NCBI GenBank assembly: GCA_030429345.1
Contig: JAUIFJ010000010.1
Location: 73,512-137,511 of the forward strand
DNA from: a bacterium
Lineage (GTDB): Bacteria; CAIWAD01
Direction: 5' to 3'
DNA length: 64,000 nucleotides
The position numbers were made by a program, and so were the translations under genes. Each line of letters starts with the position of its first letter. Position 1 is the first letter of the stretch. The notes beneath the pieces were generated by a model. The model ran no database searches. It was not told the origin of the DNA and saw only the letters and a list, made by a program, of their open reading frames with translations. This document shows positions 6,422 through 17,574 of the stretch, piece by piece.

Positions 6422-9286
6422 ATGGCGGCAGACCCCGAAACTTCCCTGCAGCAAGGCCTGGAGAAGCTCGCCGAGGAGCTCGTCTTTGCCGAACTGGGCG
6501 AAGCCGACGCTTCCCGGGGGCTGGCCGAGCTCATGGACAAGCTTGCCCAAGGCGCGGAAGAGGCGGGACTGCAGGAGATCCGCCTGCTCTTTCGCGAAGG
6601 GGCGCGCTTCCTGCATCGTCTGGGAAACGGGGAACCGCAGTCCTGCGCGGAACCTGCAGAGAGCCTGACCCTGCTGGTGCAGGCCCTGCAGCAGCTGGTG
6701 GTCGAGAAACGCCCTCTGCGCGAGGTGCTCCTGCCGGGCGACATGGATCTGCCGCTGGAGGAGCTGGGCCTGGCTTCTTCCAGCGACGAGGATCCGGAGC
6801 TCCAGGGCTGGGCCTGGTGCCTGGCCCAGCTGCCCCGCAGCGCCGGCGAGGAGATGCTCGCCGAGTTCCTGCAGGACCAGATCGGAATCCTGGAAGAAAT
6901 GGAAGAGCTGCTCCTGCGCCTGGAGCAGCAGCCTCTGGCGGAGGACCTGGGCGAGCTGAAACGCCGGATCCACACGCTGAAGGGCGAGGCCGGCCTGCTT
7001 GGCCTGGCGGAAGTGGGCCGCCTGTGTCACGCCCTCGAATCGGCGATCGAAAGCCGTCCTTTCGGGAAAATCGACAGCCTGGTCTTCGAATGCCGCGACT
7101 GGCTGATGAAGAAGCTGCTCTGGTGCGAGGACAAGGGGCCGCGTCCGGAAAGCCCGGATACGCTGATCGAGCGCCTGCTCGAACAGGAGGAGGCCGATTC
7201 CGGTCCGGTGATGGCCGCCGCGGACCTGGAGCACACGGGCGCTGGCGACTTCCTGCGGATTCCGGACGACACGGACATGCTGGCCGACTTCATCCAGGAG
7301 TCCCGTGATCACCTGGAGCACGTGGAGCTGCAGCTGCTGCGCCTGGAATCCGACGAGTACAACGAAGAAGACCTGAACGCCGTCTTCCGCGCCTTCCACA
7401 CCATCAAGGGCCTGGCCGGATTCTTCCAGCTGGACGCCATCCAGTCCATGGCACACGAATCGGAGAGCCTGCTGGACAAGGTACGTTCCGGCAAGGTGGC
7501 CATCGTCGCGAGTACCCTGGACATCATCTTCGACTGCGCCGACATGCTGAAGAAGATGGTCGCCGCCCTGGCAGAGGCCCTGGAGAGCGGACAGCCGACG
7601 GCGGCGATCCCCCCCAGGGACGAGCTGCTGCACCGTGTGACAACTCTGCGATCGGCGCCCGCCGCCCGGAACACGAAACCGGATGAGCGCCCGCTGGGAC
7701 AGATCCTGGTGGAGAACAGGGCCTTGCCCGTGGAGGAGCTGGAAGCCGCGCTGGAGAAGCAGCGCGACCTCCGTGTGCCGAAAGTGGGCGAGATCCTGGT
7801 CGAGGACGGCATGGCCCCCCGCCGCGTGGTCGACGAGGCCCTGCGCAGGCAGCGCGAGGAAGCGCCGCAGAAGCCGATCGGCCAGTTGCTGGTCGGCAAC
7901 CGCCAACTGAACCCCGAAGACCTGGACGCGGCGCTCAAGCGCCAGCAGGAGCCGCGGGCCCCCCGCCTGGGCGAAGTGCTCGTCCGCGAAGGCAAGGCCA
8001 GCGCCGGCGATGTACGACAAGCGCTCAAGGGCCAGGGTCGAAATGGCGCGCAGGCCCGGGCGCGCGTCAGCGACATCGTCAAGGTCGAATCGCACCGGCT
8101 CGACCTGCTGGTGGACACGATCGGCGAACTGGTGATCGCCGAGACGATGGTCGTGCGCAATCCGGAGATCCTCGAGCAGGGGGGCGAGAACGGCCGGCAC
8201 CGCATCCTGGGGCAGCTGGACAAGATCACGCGCGAGCTGCAGGAAATGGCCATGTCCCTGCGCATGGTCTCGCTGCGGAACACCTTCCAGAAGATGGCCC
8301 GTCTGACACGGGATGTGTCACGAAAGGTCGGCAAGCCTGTCGCCTTCCGCACGGAAGGGGAAGAGACCGAACTGGACAAGAACCTGGTGGACCGCATCGG
8401 CGATCCTCTGGTGCACATGATCCGCAACGCGGTGGATCACGGAATCGAGGACGATCCCGCCGAACGCCTGGCGGTCGGCAAGCCCGAGGCGGGGCAGGTG
8501 ACACTGCGCGCGAGTCACAAGGGCGGCGGGATCTGGATCGAGGTCGCCGACGACGGCAAGGGGCTGGACCCGGAAAAGATCCGCGCCAAGGCCATCGAGC
8601 GCGGCCTGCTGGCCCCCGAGGACCGGCCCAGCGAGCGCGAGCTGCTGCACATGATCTTCGAGCCCGGCTTCTCGACGGCCAAGACCGTCACCGATGTCTC
8701 CGGCCGCGGGGTCGGCATGGATGTGGTACGCCGCAGCATCGAGGTCCTGCGCGGATCGATCGAGGTGCAGAGCGAGCCCGGCAGGGGCACGCGCTTCATG
8801 ATCCGCCTGCCGCTGACCCTGGCGATCATCGAGGGCATGGTGACGCGGATCCAGGATGTGTGCTACATCTTTCCCACGCTGTCCATCGTGCGCCTGCTCG
8901 ATCCGGAGGACGCGCACTTCGAGACGGTCGGGCGGACCCAGCTGCTTCTTCGCCTGGGGCAGGAACTCGTGCCGGCCTTCGACCTGGCCGAGGTCTACGG
9001 ACTGCATCGGCGCTCGGACCGGAAGCCGCACGGGGTCTGCGTCATCGTAGAGGACGACAACGGCCGCGCCGCCTTCTTCGTCGACGAGCTTGTCGGACAG
9101 CAGCAGATCGTCATCAAGAGCCTGGGACAGACCTTCCAGGACCTGAAAGGCCTGAGCGGCGGGGCGATCATGCCCGACGGCCGCGTGGGATTGATTGTAG
9201 ACGTGGCCGGGCTCGTAAGACAGGCGATGCCGGCGGGATCAGGACGGCGAGCCGTCCATGAAACGGCACCGGCACTGCCGGCATAG
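6422..9286 (+). CDS. cheA: CheA chemotaxis kinase with two HPt domains and four MshEN-like repeats
   Basis: Cytoplasmic histidine kinase that phosphorylates CheY and CheB under receptor control. At 954 residues it is far longer than the usual 650-700. The first HPt has His184 ([10 protein letters not shown]) and the second has His326 ([10 protein letters not shown]). About 420-540 are four tandem repeats of the form (I/L/V)G-x-(I/L/V)LV-x-(N/D/E)...L/V-x-x-AL-x-x-Q, like the c-di-GMP-binding MshEN motif. Dimerisation and kinase domains follow ([27 protein letters not shown]), then a CheW-like P5 from about 800. The ATG has an ACAGGAGA site. It is first in an operon with a globin MCP, cheW, an MCP, cheR, HDOD and cheB. 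Confidence 0.93.
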   Translation: MAADPETSLQQGLEKLAEELVFAELGEADASRGLAELMDKLAQGAEEAGLQEIRLLFREGARFLHRLGNGEPQSCAEPAESLTLLVQALQQLVVEKRPLREVLLPGDMDLPLEELGLASSSDEDPELQGWAWCLAQLPRSAGEEMLAEFLQDQIGILEEMEELLLRLEQQPLAEDLGELKRRIHTLKGEAGLLGLAEVGRLCHALESAIESRPFGKIDSLVFECRDWLMKKLLWCEDKGPRPESPDTLIERLLEQEEADSGPVMAAADLEHTGAGDFLRIPDDTDMLADFIQESRDHLEHVELQLLRLESDEYNEEDLNAVFRAFHTIKGLAGFFQLDAIQSMAHESESLLDKVRSGKVAIVASTLDIIFDCADMLKKMVAALAEALESGQPTAAIPPRDELLHRVTTLRSAPAARNTKPDERPLGQILVENRALPVEELEAALEKQRDLRVPKVGEILVEDGMAPRRVVDEALRRQREEAPQKPIGQLLVGNRQLNPEDLDAALKRQQEPRAPRLGEVLVREGKASAGDVRQALKGQGRNGAQARARVSDIVKVESHRLDLLVDTIGELVIAETMVVRNPEILEQGGENGRHRILGQLDKITRELQEMAMSLRMVSLRNTFQKMARLTRDVSRKVGKPVAFRTEGEETELDKNLVDRIGDPLVHMIRNAVDHGIEDDPAERLAVGKPEAGQVTLRASHKGGGIWIEVADDGKGLDPEKIRAKAIERGLLAPEDRPSERELLHMIFEPGFSTAKTVTDVSGRGVGMDVVRRSIEVLRGSIEVQSEPGRGTRFMIRLPLTLAIIEGMVTRIQDVCYIFPTLSIVRLLDPEDAHFETVGRTQLLLRLGQELVPAFDLAEVYGLHRRSDRKPHGVCVIVEDDNGRAAFFVDELVGQQQIVIKSLGQTFQDLKGLSGGAIMPDGRVGLIVDVAGLVRQAMPAGSGRRAVHETAPALPA

Positions 9287-9311
9287 TGGATCACAAAGCG
9301 AGGGCATGGAC

Positions 9312-11225
9312 ATGAGTTTGACGAGCACTTTCGGAATCAACGAGCAGAACCTCGAAATACGGCGTCGATTCATCCGCCTCGACGAGGACGACCGGCAGCG
9401 CCTGCTCGAGCTGAAGGACTGGGCCGAGGAAGTCGCCGCCGACGTGGCGCGGGAGTTCTACGACTTCCAGTTCTCCTTTCCCCGTACCAAGGCCTTTTTC
9501 GACGACATCGCCGCGAAAAAGAACATTCCCCTGCCGCAGCTGCGCCAGGCCCTGGAAGCAGCGCAGGCCGGGTATTTCCGGGAAGTCTTCCGCGGAGCGG
9601 AGAGCAACTGGGGCGTGGAGTACTTCGAGAAGCGGCTGTTCGTCGGGGCGACGCACGACCGGATCAACCTGCCCTTCAAGTGGTACATCGGCTCCTACAC
9701 CGAGTACATGGCGGTCGCGCGCAAGATGCTGGACCGGAAGTTTCCGGACGACCCTGCCAAGGTCCTGGACGCCCTGCTCAGCCTGTCCAAGGTCTTCAAC
9801 TACGACATGCAGGCCATCGGCGACAGCTTCCTGCTGACCACCCTGCAGTCGGTGGGCATCGATGTCGAGTCGGTGGAGGCCGCTTCCGACGAGGATCGCA
9901 CCGAGCATGTAGGCACCATGAAGGAGCAGATCGGCCTGCTCATGGAGCAGATCTCGGCCATTGCGCAGGACCAGCTGGACGAGCCCTGTCTGGACACCGC
10001 GGTTCCCGGGCGGCTGGGCTTCGCCTTCAAGGAGGCTGTTACACGCCTGCGCTCGGCTTCCGACGACCTGCGCGACCTGGCGGAAGGGACGATTCCCGAA
10101 TTCCTGGACGACAGCGTCCAGGGCACGATCGCCGGTTCGGTCCACCGCACGCGGCATGTGATCCGCGACCTGATCGGGACCATCGAGGAGCAGGTGGAAC
10201 GGGCGCAGCGTGGCGAGCTGAAGAGCCGCATCGACAGCTCGACCTTCAAGGGGGCCTTCCGCAAGCAGCTCGACGGCATCAACACCATGCTCGACCGCAT
10301 TCTCGAACCGATGAATCACACCTTCGAGACCCTGGACAAGATGGCCCAGGGCGACCTGACGGCGCGCATCGAGGGCGAGTTCGAGGGTGACCACAAGCAG
10401 GTCCAGCTGCAGGTCAACAGCGCTCTCGAGTCCATGGAAAGCACCTTCGGCAGCATTGTCGAGTCCGTGGTGCAGGTCAAGAGCGCCAGCGGGCAGATCG
10501 CCGACGGAGCCAAGACCTTCGCCGACGGGGCCAACATGCAGGCGGCGAGCATCGAGCAGATCTCGAGCTCAATCGAGCAGATGTCGGCCACTGTCGAACA
10601 GAACGCCGACAACGCCCAGAACGCCAGCGGCCTGGCCCATGAATCACGGACGCATGCCAGCGCCGGGGGCGAGGCGATGACCCGCATGATCGAGGCGATC
10701 CAGCGCATCAAGGACAGCAGCGACCAGACGGCGAAGATCGTCAAGACCATCGACCAGATCGCCAGCCAGACCAACCTGCTGGCGCTCAACGCCGCCGTGG
10801 AGGCCGCGCGCGCCGGCGACGCCGGCCGCGGATTCGCCGTCGTCGCCGAGGAGGTGCGCAATCTGGCCCAGCGTACGACAGAAGCCGCCCGTTCGACCTC
10901 GGACATGATCTCCGATTCCGTGCGCAACGCGGATTCCGGAGTGCGCATCACATCCGAAGTCAACCAGGTGCTGAAGGACATCGTCCAGGGAACCACCAGC
11001 GTCAACGACCTGGTGGCCGAGATCGCCCGCAGCAGCAAGGAGCAGGCGGAAGGCGTGCGACAGATCAATGCCGCCGTCGCCGACATGGATCGTGTGACGC
11101 AAAGCAATGCCGCCGGCAGCGAGCAGTCCGCCGGCGCGGCGCAGAGCCTGGACAACCAGATGGTCAGCCTGAACCGCCTGGTGTCCCGCTTCCGCATTGG
11201 CGCACAGGCTCAGAGCCAGTTCTAG
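9312..11225 (+). CDS. Globin-coupled methyl-accepting chemotaxis protein (HemAT-like oxygen sensor)
   Basis: Soluble aerotaxis receptor. Residues 1-170 form a protoglobin sensor with the proximal heme ligand His115 in [18 protein letters not shown], the segment that defines HemAT proteins. Two HAMP-like stretches follow (about 290-385), then the MCP signalling hairpin with its tip at [20 protein letters not shown]. No membrane segment is visible, so it is cytoplasmic. The ATG at 9312 is preferred because AGGG is 7 bases upstream; an ATG two codons earlier is too close to it. It lies between cheA and cheW, so it presumably signals through that CheA. Heme or O2 binding is inferred from the family. 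Confidence 0.9.
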   Translation: MSLTSTFGINEQNLEIRRRFIRLDEDDRQRLLELKDWAEEVAADVAREFYDFQFSFPRTKAFFDDIAAKKNIPLPQLRQALEAAQAGYFREVFRGAESNWGVEYFEKRLFVGATHDRINLPFKWYIGSYTEYMAVARKMLDRKFPDDPAKVLDALLSLSKVFNYDMQAIGDSFLLTTLQSVGIDVESVEAASDEDRTEHVGTMKEQIGLLMEQISAIAQDQLDEPCLDTAVPGRLGFAFKEAVTRLRSASDDLRDLAEGTIPEFLDDSVQGTIAGSVHRTRHVIRDLIGTIEEQVERAQRGELKSRIDSSTFKGAFRKQLDGINTMLDRILEPMNHTFETLDKMAQGDLTARIEGEFEGDHKQVQLQVNSALESMESTFGSIVESVVQVKSASGQIADGAKTFADGANMQAASIEQISSSIEQMSATVEQNADNAQNASGLAHESRTHASAGGEAMTRMIEAIQRIKDSSDQTAKIVKTIDQIASQTNLLALNAAVEAARAGDAGRGFAVVAEEVRNLAQRTTEAARSTSDMISDSVRNADSGVRITSEVNQVLKDIVQGTTSVNDLVAEIARSSKEQAEGVRQINAAVADMDRVTQSNAAGSEQSAGAAQSLDNQMVSLNRLVSRFRIGAQAQSQF

Positions 11226-11234
11226 GAGGACCGG

Positions 11235-11759
11235 ATGAATTCCGTCGACGAAACGGCCGCCGCGCCCTTCGGCAAGTACCTGACCTTCAACCTCTGCGAG
11301 GAGCAGTACGGGCTGGAGATCCTCAAGGTGCGCGAGATCATCGGCATGATGGACATTACTCCCGTGCCGCAGACCCGCGACCACGTGCGCGGCGTGATCA
11401 ACCTGCGCGGCAAGATCATTCCGGTGATCGACCTGCGCACCAAGTTCGGCATGCCGCAGGGGGAAGACACGGAGGAGACCTGCATCATCGTGGTCGAGAT
11501 GGACTACGACGGCGAGATGATCCTGATGAGCATCATCGTCGACTCGGTCAGCGAGGTGATGGACATCGAGGGAGCGGCCATCGAGGAGCCGCTTTCCTTC
11601 GGCGCAGGCTCGACCGGCCGCTACATCCTGGGCTTCGCCAAGGTCCGTGATACCATGAAGATCCTCCTGGACGTCGAGGCCGTGCTGAAGGCCGAAGAGA
11701 ACATCGACCTGCCCAGTGTCGGCACTGTGGCAGAAGCTGCCGAAACCATGGGGGCGTGA
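11235..11759 (+). CDS. cheW: CheW coupling protein
   Basis: Adaptor that links receptors to CheA. The 174-residue protein consists of one CheW domain (about 12-155) with the typical [20 protein letters not shown] start, [18 protein letters not shown] and a GFAKV...ILLDVE end. A GGAGG ribosome site precedes the ATG, and the gene starts 9 bases after the globin MCP. Its stop overlaps the start of the next MCP, so the three are translated together. Confidence 0.93.
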   Translation: MNSVDETAAAPFGKYLTFNLCEEQYGLEILKVREIIGMMDITPVPQTRDHVRGVINLRGKIIPVIDLRTKFGMPQGEDTEETCIIVVEMDYDGEMILMSIIVDSVSEVMDIEGAAIEEPLSFGAGSTGRYILGFAKVRDTMKILLDVEAVLKAEENIDLPSVGTVAEAAETMGA

Positions 11760-13381
11760 TGAGTACTGGTACACCCGAACACGGCGAGACGCAACACGGT
11801 GACATGCTGCGTTCCCTGGTCGAGGGAGCGAAGGCCCACTTCATGGCCTGCGACATGAACTTCGTCGTGACCTACGCCAATCCTTCGGTGATCGAGATGA
11901 TGCGCCGCTACCAGTCGGACATCCGCCGGGTCATGCCCGACTTCGATGTGCGCTCCCTGGTCGGCTCGCGGCTGGACCGGTTCCACAAGCGCCCGGAGAA
12001 GCAGGAGGCGCTGCTGAGGGATCCCGCGAAGTTGCCGCTGCAGGCCGAAGTGGCCATCGGCGAGCTGCGCTTCGCCTTGAACGCCGCGCCGCTGAAGAAC
12101 GCCGAGGGCGAGATGATCGGCATCGGCGTGGAGTGGACGGACCTGAACGACCGCGAGAACTATCGCCGCGAAGTCCAGCGCGTGATCGGCGCCGTGCGCG
12201 AAGGGGATCTGTCCCTGCGCGGGGACCTGGGACGGCTGAGCGAGAACTACCGTCCGATGATGGCCGGCATCAACGAGATTCTCGATGCCGTGATCGCACC
12301 CATGACCGAAGCCAGCGAGGCCCTGCAGAAGATCAGCACCAAGGACCTGCGTGTCCGCATGAAGGGGGAGTATCACGGGGATCACGCGCGCATCCAGAAG
12401 AGCCTCAACCTGACGATGGAGACCCTGGACCAGGCGATCCTGCAGGTGGCGGATTCTGTATCACGGGTCGGATCGGCCAGCGGCCAGATCGCGGAAGGCT
12501 CCAAGCGCATTGCCGACGGGGCCAGTCAGCAGGCCTCGAGCATCGAGCAGATCAGCAGCTCCCTGGAGGAGATGGGCTCGATGGTGTCCCAGAACGCCGA
12601 CAACGCGGACCAGGCGCGCAAGCTCTCTCGCCAGGCCTTCGAAGCCGCCGAGCGCGGGGGGCAGGCCATGGAGCGCATGACCGAGGCCATCCTGCGCATC
12701 AAGCAGAGCAGCGACCAGACCTCGCGCATCATCCGCACCATCGACGAGATCGCCTTCCAGACCAACCTGCTGGCGCTCAACGCGGCCGTCGAGGCGGCGC
12801 GCGCCGGGCAGGCGGGCAAGGGCTTCGCCGTCGTCGCCGAGGAGGTTCGCAGCCTGGCCCAGCGCAGCGCCGAGGCCGCCCGTGACACGACGGAAATGAT
12901 CGAGCAATCGGTGGTGCACGCCGATTCCGGTGTGCGGATCACGGACGAGATCCGCCTGGTGCTGAAGGACATCCTGAAGCACAACACGCGCTCCAACGAC
13001 CTGATCAACGAGATCGCCGCCGCTTCCCAGGAGCAGTCGGACGGCGTCCAGCAGATCAACCAGGCCGTGGTCTCCATGGATCGTGTAACACAGGAGAACG
13101 CCGCCGGCTCGGAAGAGAGCGCCGGCGCCGCCCAGCAGCTCAACGAGCAGGTGGTCTCGCTGTCGGCACTCGTGCGCACCTTCCGGACCAGCGCCGGTGT
13201 CCGCACTTCGACCGGAGCGGAAGCGGCACCGGCGGCCATCTCCGCACCGGCCATGGAACACGAAGAGGCTGCCTGCCCTGTCTCGGCGGCCATGGCGCAC
13301 AAGGCCCCGGAGCCGACCCGCTCCGGCCGTTCGGCCGAGGACCTGATTCCACTGGACGAGGACGACTTTGGCGACTTCTAG
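11759..13381 (+). CDS. Cytoplasmic methyl-accepting chemotaxis protein with PAS-like sensor
   Basis: A 540-residue soluble receptor. Residues 15-130 look like a PAS fold ([21 protein letters not shown], ending [12 protein letters not shown]), of the type found in Aer-like and energy-taxis receptors. HAMP-like linkers and a signalling domain with the tip [20 protein letters not shown] follow. No transmembrane segment is present. The C-terminus ends in an acidic [13 protein letters not shown] tail, common in soluble MCPs and possibly a tether for adaptation enzymes. The start is ATG at 11759, sharing one base with the cheW stop; a GTG one codon earlier is possible. cheR overlaps its end. Confidence 0.9.
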   Translation: MSTGTPEHGETQHGDMLRSLVEGAKAHFMACDMNFVVTYANPSVIEMMRRYQSDIRRVMPDFDVRSLVGSRLDRFHKRPEKQEALLRDPAKLPLQAEVAIGELRFALNAAPLKNAEGEMIGIGVEWTDLNDRENYRREVQRVIGAVREGDLSLRGDLGRLSENYRPMMAGINEILDAVIAPMTEASEALQKISTKDLRVRMKGEYHGDHARIQKSLNLTMETLDQAILQVADSVSRVGSASGQIAEGSKRIADGASQQASSIEQISSSLEEMGSMVSQNADNADQARKLSRQAFEAAERGGQAMERMTEAILRIKQSSDQTSRIIRTIDEIAFQTNLLALNAAVEAARAGQAGKGFAVVAEEVRSLAQRSAEAARDTTEMIEQSVVHADSGVRITDEIRLVLKDILKHNTRSNDLINEIAAASQEQSDGVQQINQAVVSMDRVTQENAAGSEESAGAAQQLNEQVVSLSALVRTFRTSAGVRTSTGAEAAPAAISAPAMEHEEAACPVSAAMAHKAPEPTRSGRSAEDLIPLDEDDFGDF

Positions 13382-14216
13382 CCCCACAGCGGACAAGGCG
13401 CGCTTCGACGAGCACAGCTTCAAGCGCTTCTGCGAGATTGTATACGACAGCAGCGGCATCCTGCTCGGCGAGAAGAAACGCTCGCTGGTAGAGGCCCGGC
13501 TGGGCAAGCGCCTGCGCGAGCTCGGTCTGGCTCGTCTCAAGGACTACCTGCCGCGCCTGGCCGGCAAGGAGGGGCGCGCCGAGATGGTGCAGATGCTGGA
13601 CCTGATCTCGACCAATGTCACCAGCTTCTACCGCGAGGCGGATCATTTCCGCCAACTGGGAGAGATCATCGATGGCTGGGCCTCCTCCGGACAGAAGAAA
13701 CTGCGCATCTGGTGCGCCGCCGCCTCGTCGGGCGAGGAGCCCTATACCCTGGCGATCACGGCGCTCGAAGCTTCGCGCGGCCGGATTCCCGACCTGAAGA
13801 TCCTGGGAACGGACATCTCGACGCGTGTGCTGAAGAAGTGCGTGGCAGGTGTATACGAAGAAGCCAAGGTGGCTCCGGTTCCCGAGAAGCTGAAGCAGGA
13901 ATACTTCGAGGCCGGTGTCGCTCCCGGCGGCCAGCGGATCTATTCGGTGCGCGAGAACATGCGCCGCATCCTGCTCTTCCGGCGCATGAATCTCGTTGAG
14001 ACACCCTATCCCCTGAAGGGGCCGATCGACGTGATCTTCTGCCGCAACGTGATGATCTACTTCGACAACAGGACACGCGCCCGGCTGCTGGCCGAAATGG
14101 AGCGCGTGCTGCGTCCCGGAGGGTACCTGATGGTCGGCCACTCGGAAAGCCTTGCCGGACGGCTCTGCAACCTGGAGCGGGCCGCCCCCTCGACCTACCG
14201 CAAGCGAGATTCCTGA
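13368..14216 (+). CDS. cheR: CheR chemotaxis receptor methyltransferase
   Basis: Transfers methyl groups from S-adenosylmethionine to receptor glutamates. The 282-residue protein has the N-terminal helical CheR domain, then [12 protein letters not shown], the SAM-binding region [16 protein letters not shown] and [10 protein letters not shown], all hallmarks of the family. The reading starts with TTG at 13368 inside the last codons of the upstream MCP (14-base overlap), with GAGGA just upstream. A GGAGAAG/CTTCTCC hairpin lies between its stop and the next gene. It works against CheB in the same operon. Confidence 0.92.
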   Translation: MATSSPTADKARFDEHSFKRFCEIVYDSSGILLGEKKRSLVEARLGKRLRELGLARLKDYLPRLAGKEGRAEMVQMLDLISTNVTSFYREADHFRQLGEIIDGWASSGQKKLRIWCAAASSGEEPYTLAITALEASRGRIPDLKILGTDISTRVLKKCVAGVYEEAKVAPVPEKLKQEYFEAGVAPGGQRIYSVRENMRRILLFRRMNLVETPYPLKGPIDVIFCRNVMIYFDNRTRARLLAEMERVLRPGGYLMVGHSESLAGRLCNLERAAPSTYRKRDS

Positions 14217-14287
14217 ACACATTCCCCAATCGCGCACGGAGAAGCCGCTTCACGCTTCTCCCGGCAAGCCCACCTGCAGGAGACACC

Positions 14288-15136
14288 ATGAGCCGACGTG
14301 ACGAGGTCCTGAAGCACATCGCGGAGTTGGAGGGACTTCCCGCCTCCACCGTAGACGCCTTTCGCCTGCTGAGCGACCCGGACTTCGATGTCCGCGAGCT
14401 CTCGCAGGCCGTGCAACTGGATCCGGGCATGACCGCCAACCTGCTGCGCATTGCCAACTCGGGCTATTTCGGCGCAGCGCGCGAGATCCGGACCGTGGAA
14501 GAGGCGATCACGCGCCTGGGTCTGCGCAACCTCTTCAACATGCTCGTCACCTCCTCGACGGCGCCGCTGTTCCAGGAAGAGGTCCGCGGCTACGAAATCC
14601 CGGCCGGCCGCCTCTGGTCGCGTTCGGTGGCTACGGCCGTGGCGACCGACGAGATCGGCCGCAGCTGCCCTTCGCAGTTGCCGGAGCTGGCTTTCACGGC
14701 CGGATTGCTGCTGGACGCGGGGAAACTTGTGCTCGCGCCTTTCGTCGAGGACGAAGCAGAGGAGATCGCAGACCTGGTCGACGAGGGGCTGCCCTTCGAC
14801 GAGGCGGAACGCGAGGTGCTGGGCATTGATCACGGGGAGGCGGGAAGCCTGCTGCTTGAGCGCTGGCACCTGCCGGAAGAGCTGTGTGACGCCGTGTTCT
14901 GGCATCACCGACCGGAGGACGCCGGTTCGGGCGGGCCGGTGCTGGACTACACCCACCTGGCCGATCGCCTGGCCCTGGCGGCCGGTTTCGGCGAGGGCCT
15001 GGATACGACGAACTACCGCTTCTCCGGCAAGGCGATCACGCGCCTGGGCTACAATGTCAAGTGGGACCGGAAGTCCGTGAGACATATTCTCGAGGAAATG
15101 AAGGAACTGGAAGGGGCCTTCGCCGCTCCCGCCTGA
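14288..15136 (+). CDS. HDOD-domain signalling protein, second copy
   Basis: A 282-residue paralogue of the HDOD protein at 4665-5519. The two align along their whole length (MSxRDEVLKHIxxLxGLPASTVxAFRLL starts both). Shared segments include DPGMTANLLRIANSGYFG, LGLRNLFNMLVTSS, GLLLDAGKLVL and WHHRPE. There are no catalytic HD residues, so it is a regulatory module. It is set between cheR and cheB, which places it inside the chemotaxis operon. A GCAGGAGA ribosome site precedes the ATG. Its molecular role is unknown; a link to CheB/CheR adaptation or c-di-GMP is only a guess. Confidence 0.87.
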   Translation: MSRRDEVLKHIAELEGLPASTVDAFRLLSDPDFDVRELSQAVQLDPGMTANLLRIANSGYFGAAREIRTVEEAITRLGLRNLFNMLVTSSTAPLFQEEVRGYEIPAGRLWSRSVATAVATDEIGRSCPSQLPELAFTAGLLLDAGKLVLAPFVEDEAEEIADLVDEGLPFDEAEREVLGIDHGEAGSLLLERWHLPEELCDAVFWHHRPEDAGSGGPVLDYTHLADRLALAAGFGEGLDTTNYRFSGKAITRLGYNVKWDRKSVRHILEEMKELEGAFAAPA

Positions 15137-16207
<1,071 letters not shown>

Positions 16208-16281
16208 GCCGGAGCCGGGCAGGTAGCCGCACATTCGAAGCGTCTCACGGCGCGCAGACCTGCCCCCCAGTCATTCCGTCG

Positions 16282-16409
16282 TCCCCGCCTCCCACGGCTG
16301 TCATCCCTGCCCCCAAGGCTGTCAACCCGCGCCCCCACGGCTGGCATTCCCCGCCCCCAAGGCTGTCAACTCGCGCCCCCACGGCTGGCATTCCCCGCCC
16401 CCCACGGCT
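16282..16409. repeat. About six tandem copies of a 21-22 bp repeat
   Basis: The unit has the core CCCCCA(C/A)GGCTG(T/G)CA, with alternating variants GGCTGTCAAC and GGCTGGCATT. It lies directly after cheB and runs into the REP element. Each copy resembles the left half of the REP palindrome (GGCTGTCATCCC). No gene is visible in 16208-16637. Confidence 0.8.
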
Positions 16410-16552
16410 GTCATCCCGCGGCTTGACCGCGGGATCCTTGTCCGCGTCGCAGACCGGAGTGCCATTCGGCCTGACCATCAGTGATACACTGCCTTGGGAG
16501 CACTTCTGCCTGCGGCCATGAGGCGGATTCCGCGGTCAAGCCGCGGAATGAC
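16410..16552. repeat. REP doublet or small MITE-like element
   Basis: Two 28-base palindromic units face each other at 16410-16437 and 16525-16552, 26 of 28 positions being complementary. Each is itself a hairpin, TCCCGCGG-cttga-CCGCGGGA. They enclose 87 bases. The left unit plus about 30 adjoining bases (CCGCGTCGCAGACCGGAGTGC) recurs at 63749 in this window, so the element is dispersed. Confidence 0.8.
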
Positions 16553-16579
16553 AGCGGGGCGGAAGAAGCATGGGTCGGG

Positions 16580-16599
16580 ATTCCCGCCTGCGCGGGAAT
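16580..16599. repeat. Small REP-type hairpin
   Basis: ATTCCCGC-ctgc-GCGGGAAT, a second class of short palindrome found between cheB and the converging cheD-REC gene. A diverged relative is at about 2765-2790. It could help to end either transcript, but no T-tract is present. Confidence 0.6.
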
Positions 16600-16637
16600 G
16601 ACGGGTCTGCGGCGCGCGTGTGCGGATGTGTGACGTG

Positions 16638-17573
16638 CTACATCGCCTCGACGACCGTGGTGGCGGCGCGGCGCAGGGCCGGCAGGTATTGCCTGGCGGC
16701 GTAGTCCAGGCCCTGGTAGATCTTCAGCTCGTCCTTGTCGAAGATCTCGATAGCGCCGTTGTTCTTTAGCTTGGCGCTCATCGCCGATCCCTGCTTGGCA
16801 ATGGTGCTGACGATCACGACCGGGATCGGCTTGTACTTCATCAGTTTCTTGAGAAAGGTATTGCCGTCCATGCGCGGCATGACCACGTCCAGGGAAATCA
16901 CGTCCGGGTCGCTCTCGAGGATCTTCTCTCGCGCCTCGTAGGGATCCTCGGCATAGGCGCAGACTTCCAGGTCCTCGCTGTCCGAGATGCAGCTGCCCAG
17001 CAGCCGTCTCACGGTTGGACTGTCGTCGACGACCAGCACGCGGATCTTGCGTCCCCGAATCTTGCGGACCTTGTCCTCCTGCTGCACATTTTCGCTCAGC
17101 CGTTGGATGGGCGTGCAGCGTACCTCGCCCGTGCCGGAGTGCATGTGGATCTTGCGCCCCAGGTTCCCGCCCAGGTCTTCCTCGACAATGGGGATCGAGA
17201 GCTTCTTCATGAATTCCCGCGCCACTTCCGCGTTGCGTTCCGGAATGCCCGAGACGGAGGTGGTGGGAGTCGAGCCCGCGGCTCCCAGGTGACCGATCAC
17301 GTGGCCGCCGCCATAGAGCTTCGCCACCAGGTCGTTCTTGCGGCAGCCGGAGGTGCGCGCCACCTGGATCAGGTTGCGGATCGCGACGTCGCCGTACTTC
17401 CCCGGCTCCAGCCCGCCGCCCGTGTCTTCCGGCAGCATGTAGTGGTTCATGCCGCCCCAGCCGTTTCTTGCGTCGTGGAGACACACGGCGACACAGGAGC
17501 CGAGCAGGGTCGAGATCATGGTCTCGCTGCGGCAGAAGGTGGATTCGCCCGGAAGCAGAAAGCGGCGTTCCAT
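16638..17573 (-). CDS. cheD: CheD deamidase fused to a receiver domain
   Basis: A 311-residue two-domain protein. Residues 1-155 are CheD, which deamidates receptor glutamines. The catalytic pair Cys27 and His44 (LGSCVAVCLHD, GGMNHYMLP) falls at the same numbers as in Thermotoga CheD. Residues 175-300 are a receiver (VLVVDDSPTVRRLL, VISLDVVMPRMDG, VVIVSTIAKQG) that resembles the receiver of CheB rather than CheY, but no esterase domain follows. Free CheD is normally about 160 residues, so this is a genuine fusion. It begins one base after the second cheA and ends the minus-strand operon. Phosphorylation-controlled deamidation is the natural inference. Confidence 0.9.
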   Translation of the reverse strand: MERRFLLPGESTFCRSETMISTLLGSCVAVCLHDARNGWGGMNHYMLPEDTGGGLEPGKYGDVAIRNLIQVARTSGCRKNDLVAKLYGGGHVIGHLGAAGSTPTTSVSGIPERNAEVAREFMKKLSIPIVEEDLGGNLGRKIHMHSGTGEVRCTPIQRLSENVQQEDKVRKIRGRKIRVLVVDDSPTVRRLLGSCISDSEDLEVCAYAEDPYEAREKILESDPDVISLDVVMPRMDGNTFLKKLMKYKPIPVVIVSTIAKQGSAMSAKLKNNGAIEIFDKDELKIYQGLDYAARQYLPALRRAATTVVEAM

Positions 17574-17574
17574 G

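Noticed and set aside
16282-16409. CRISPR array
   Set aside because: Units are 21-22 bp and contiguous with no unique spacers; they are tandem repeats related to the neighbouring REP palindrome.
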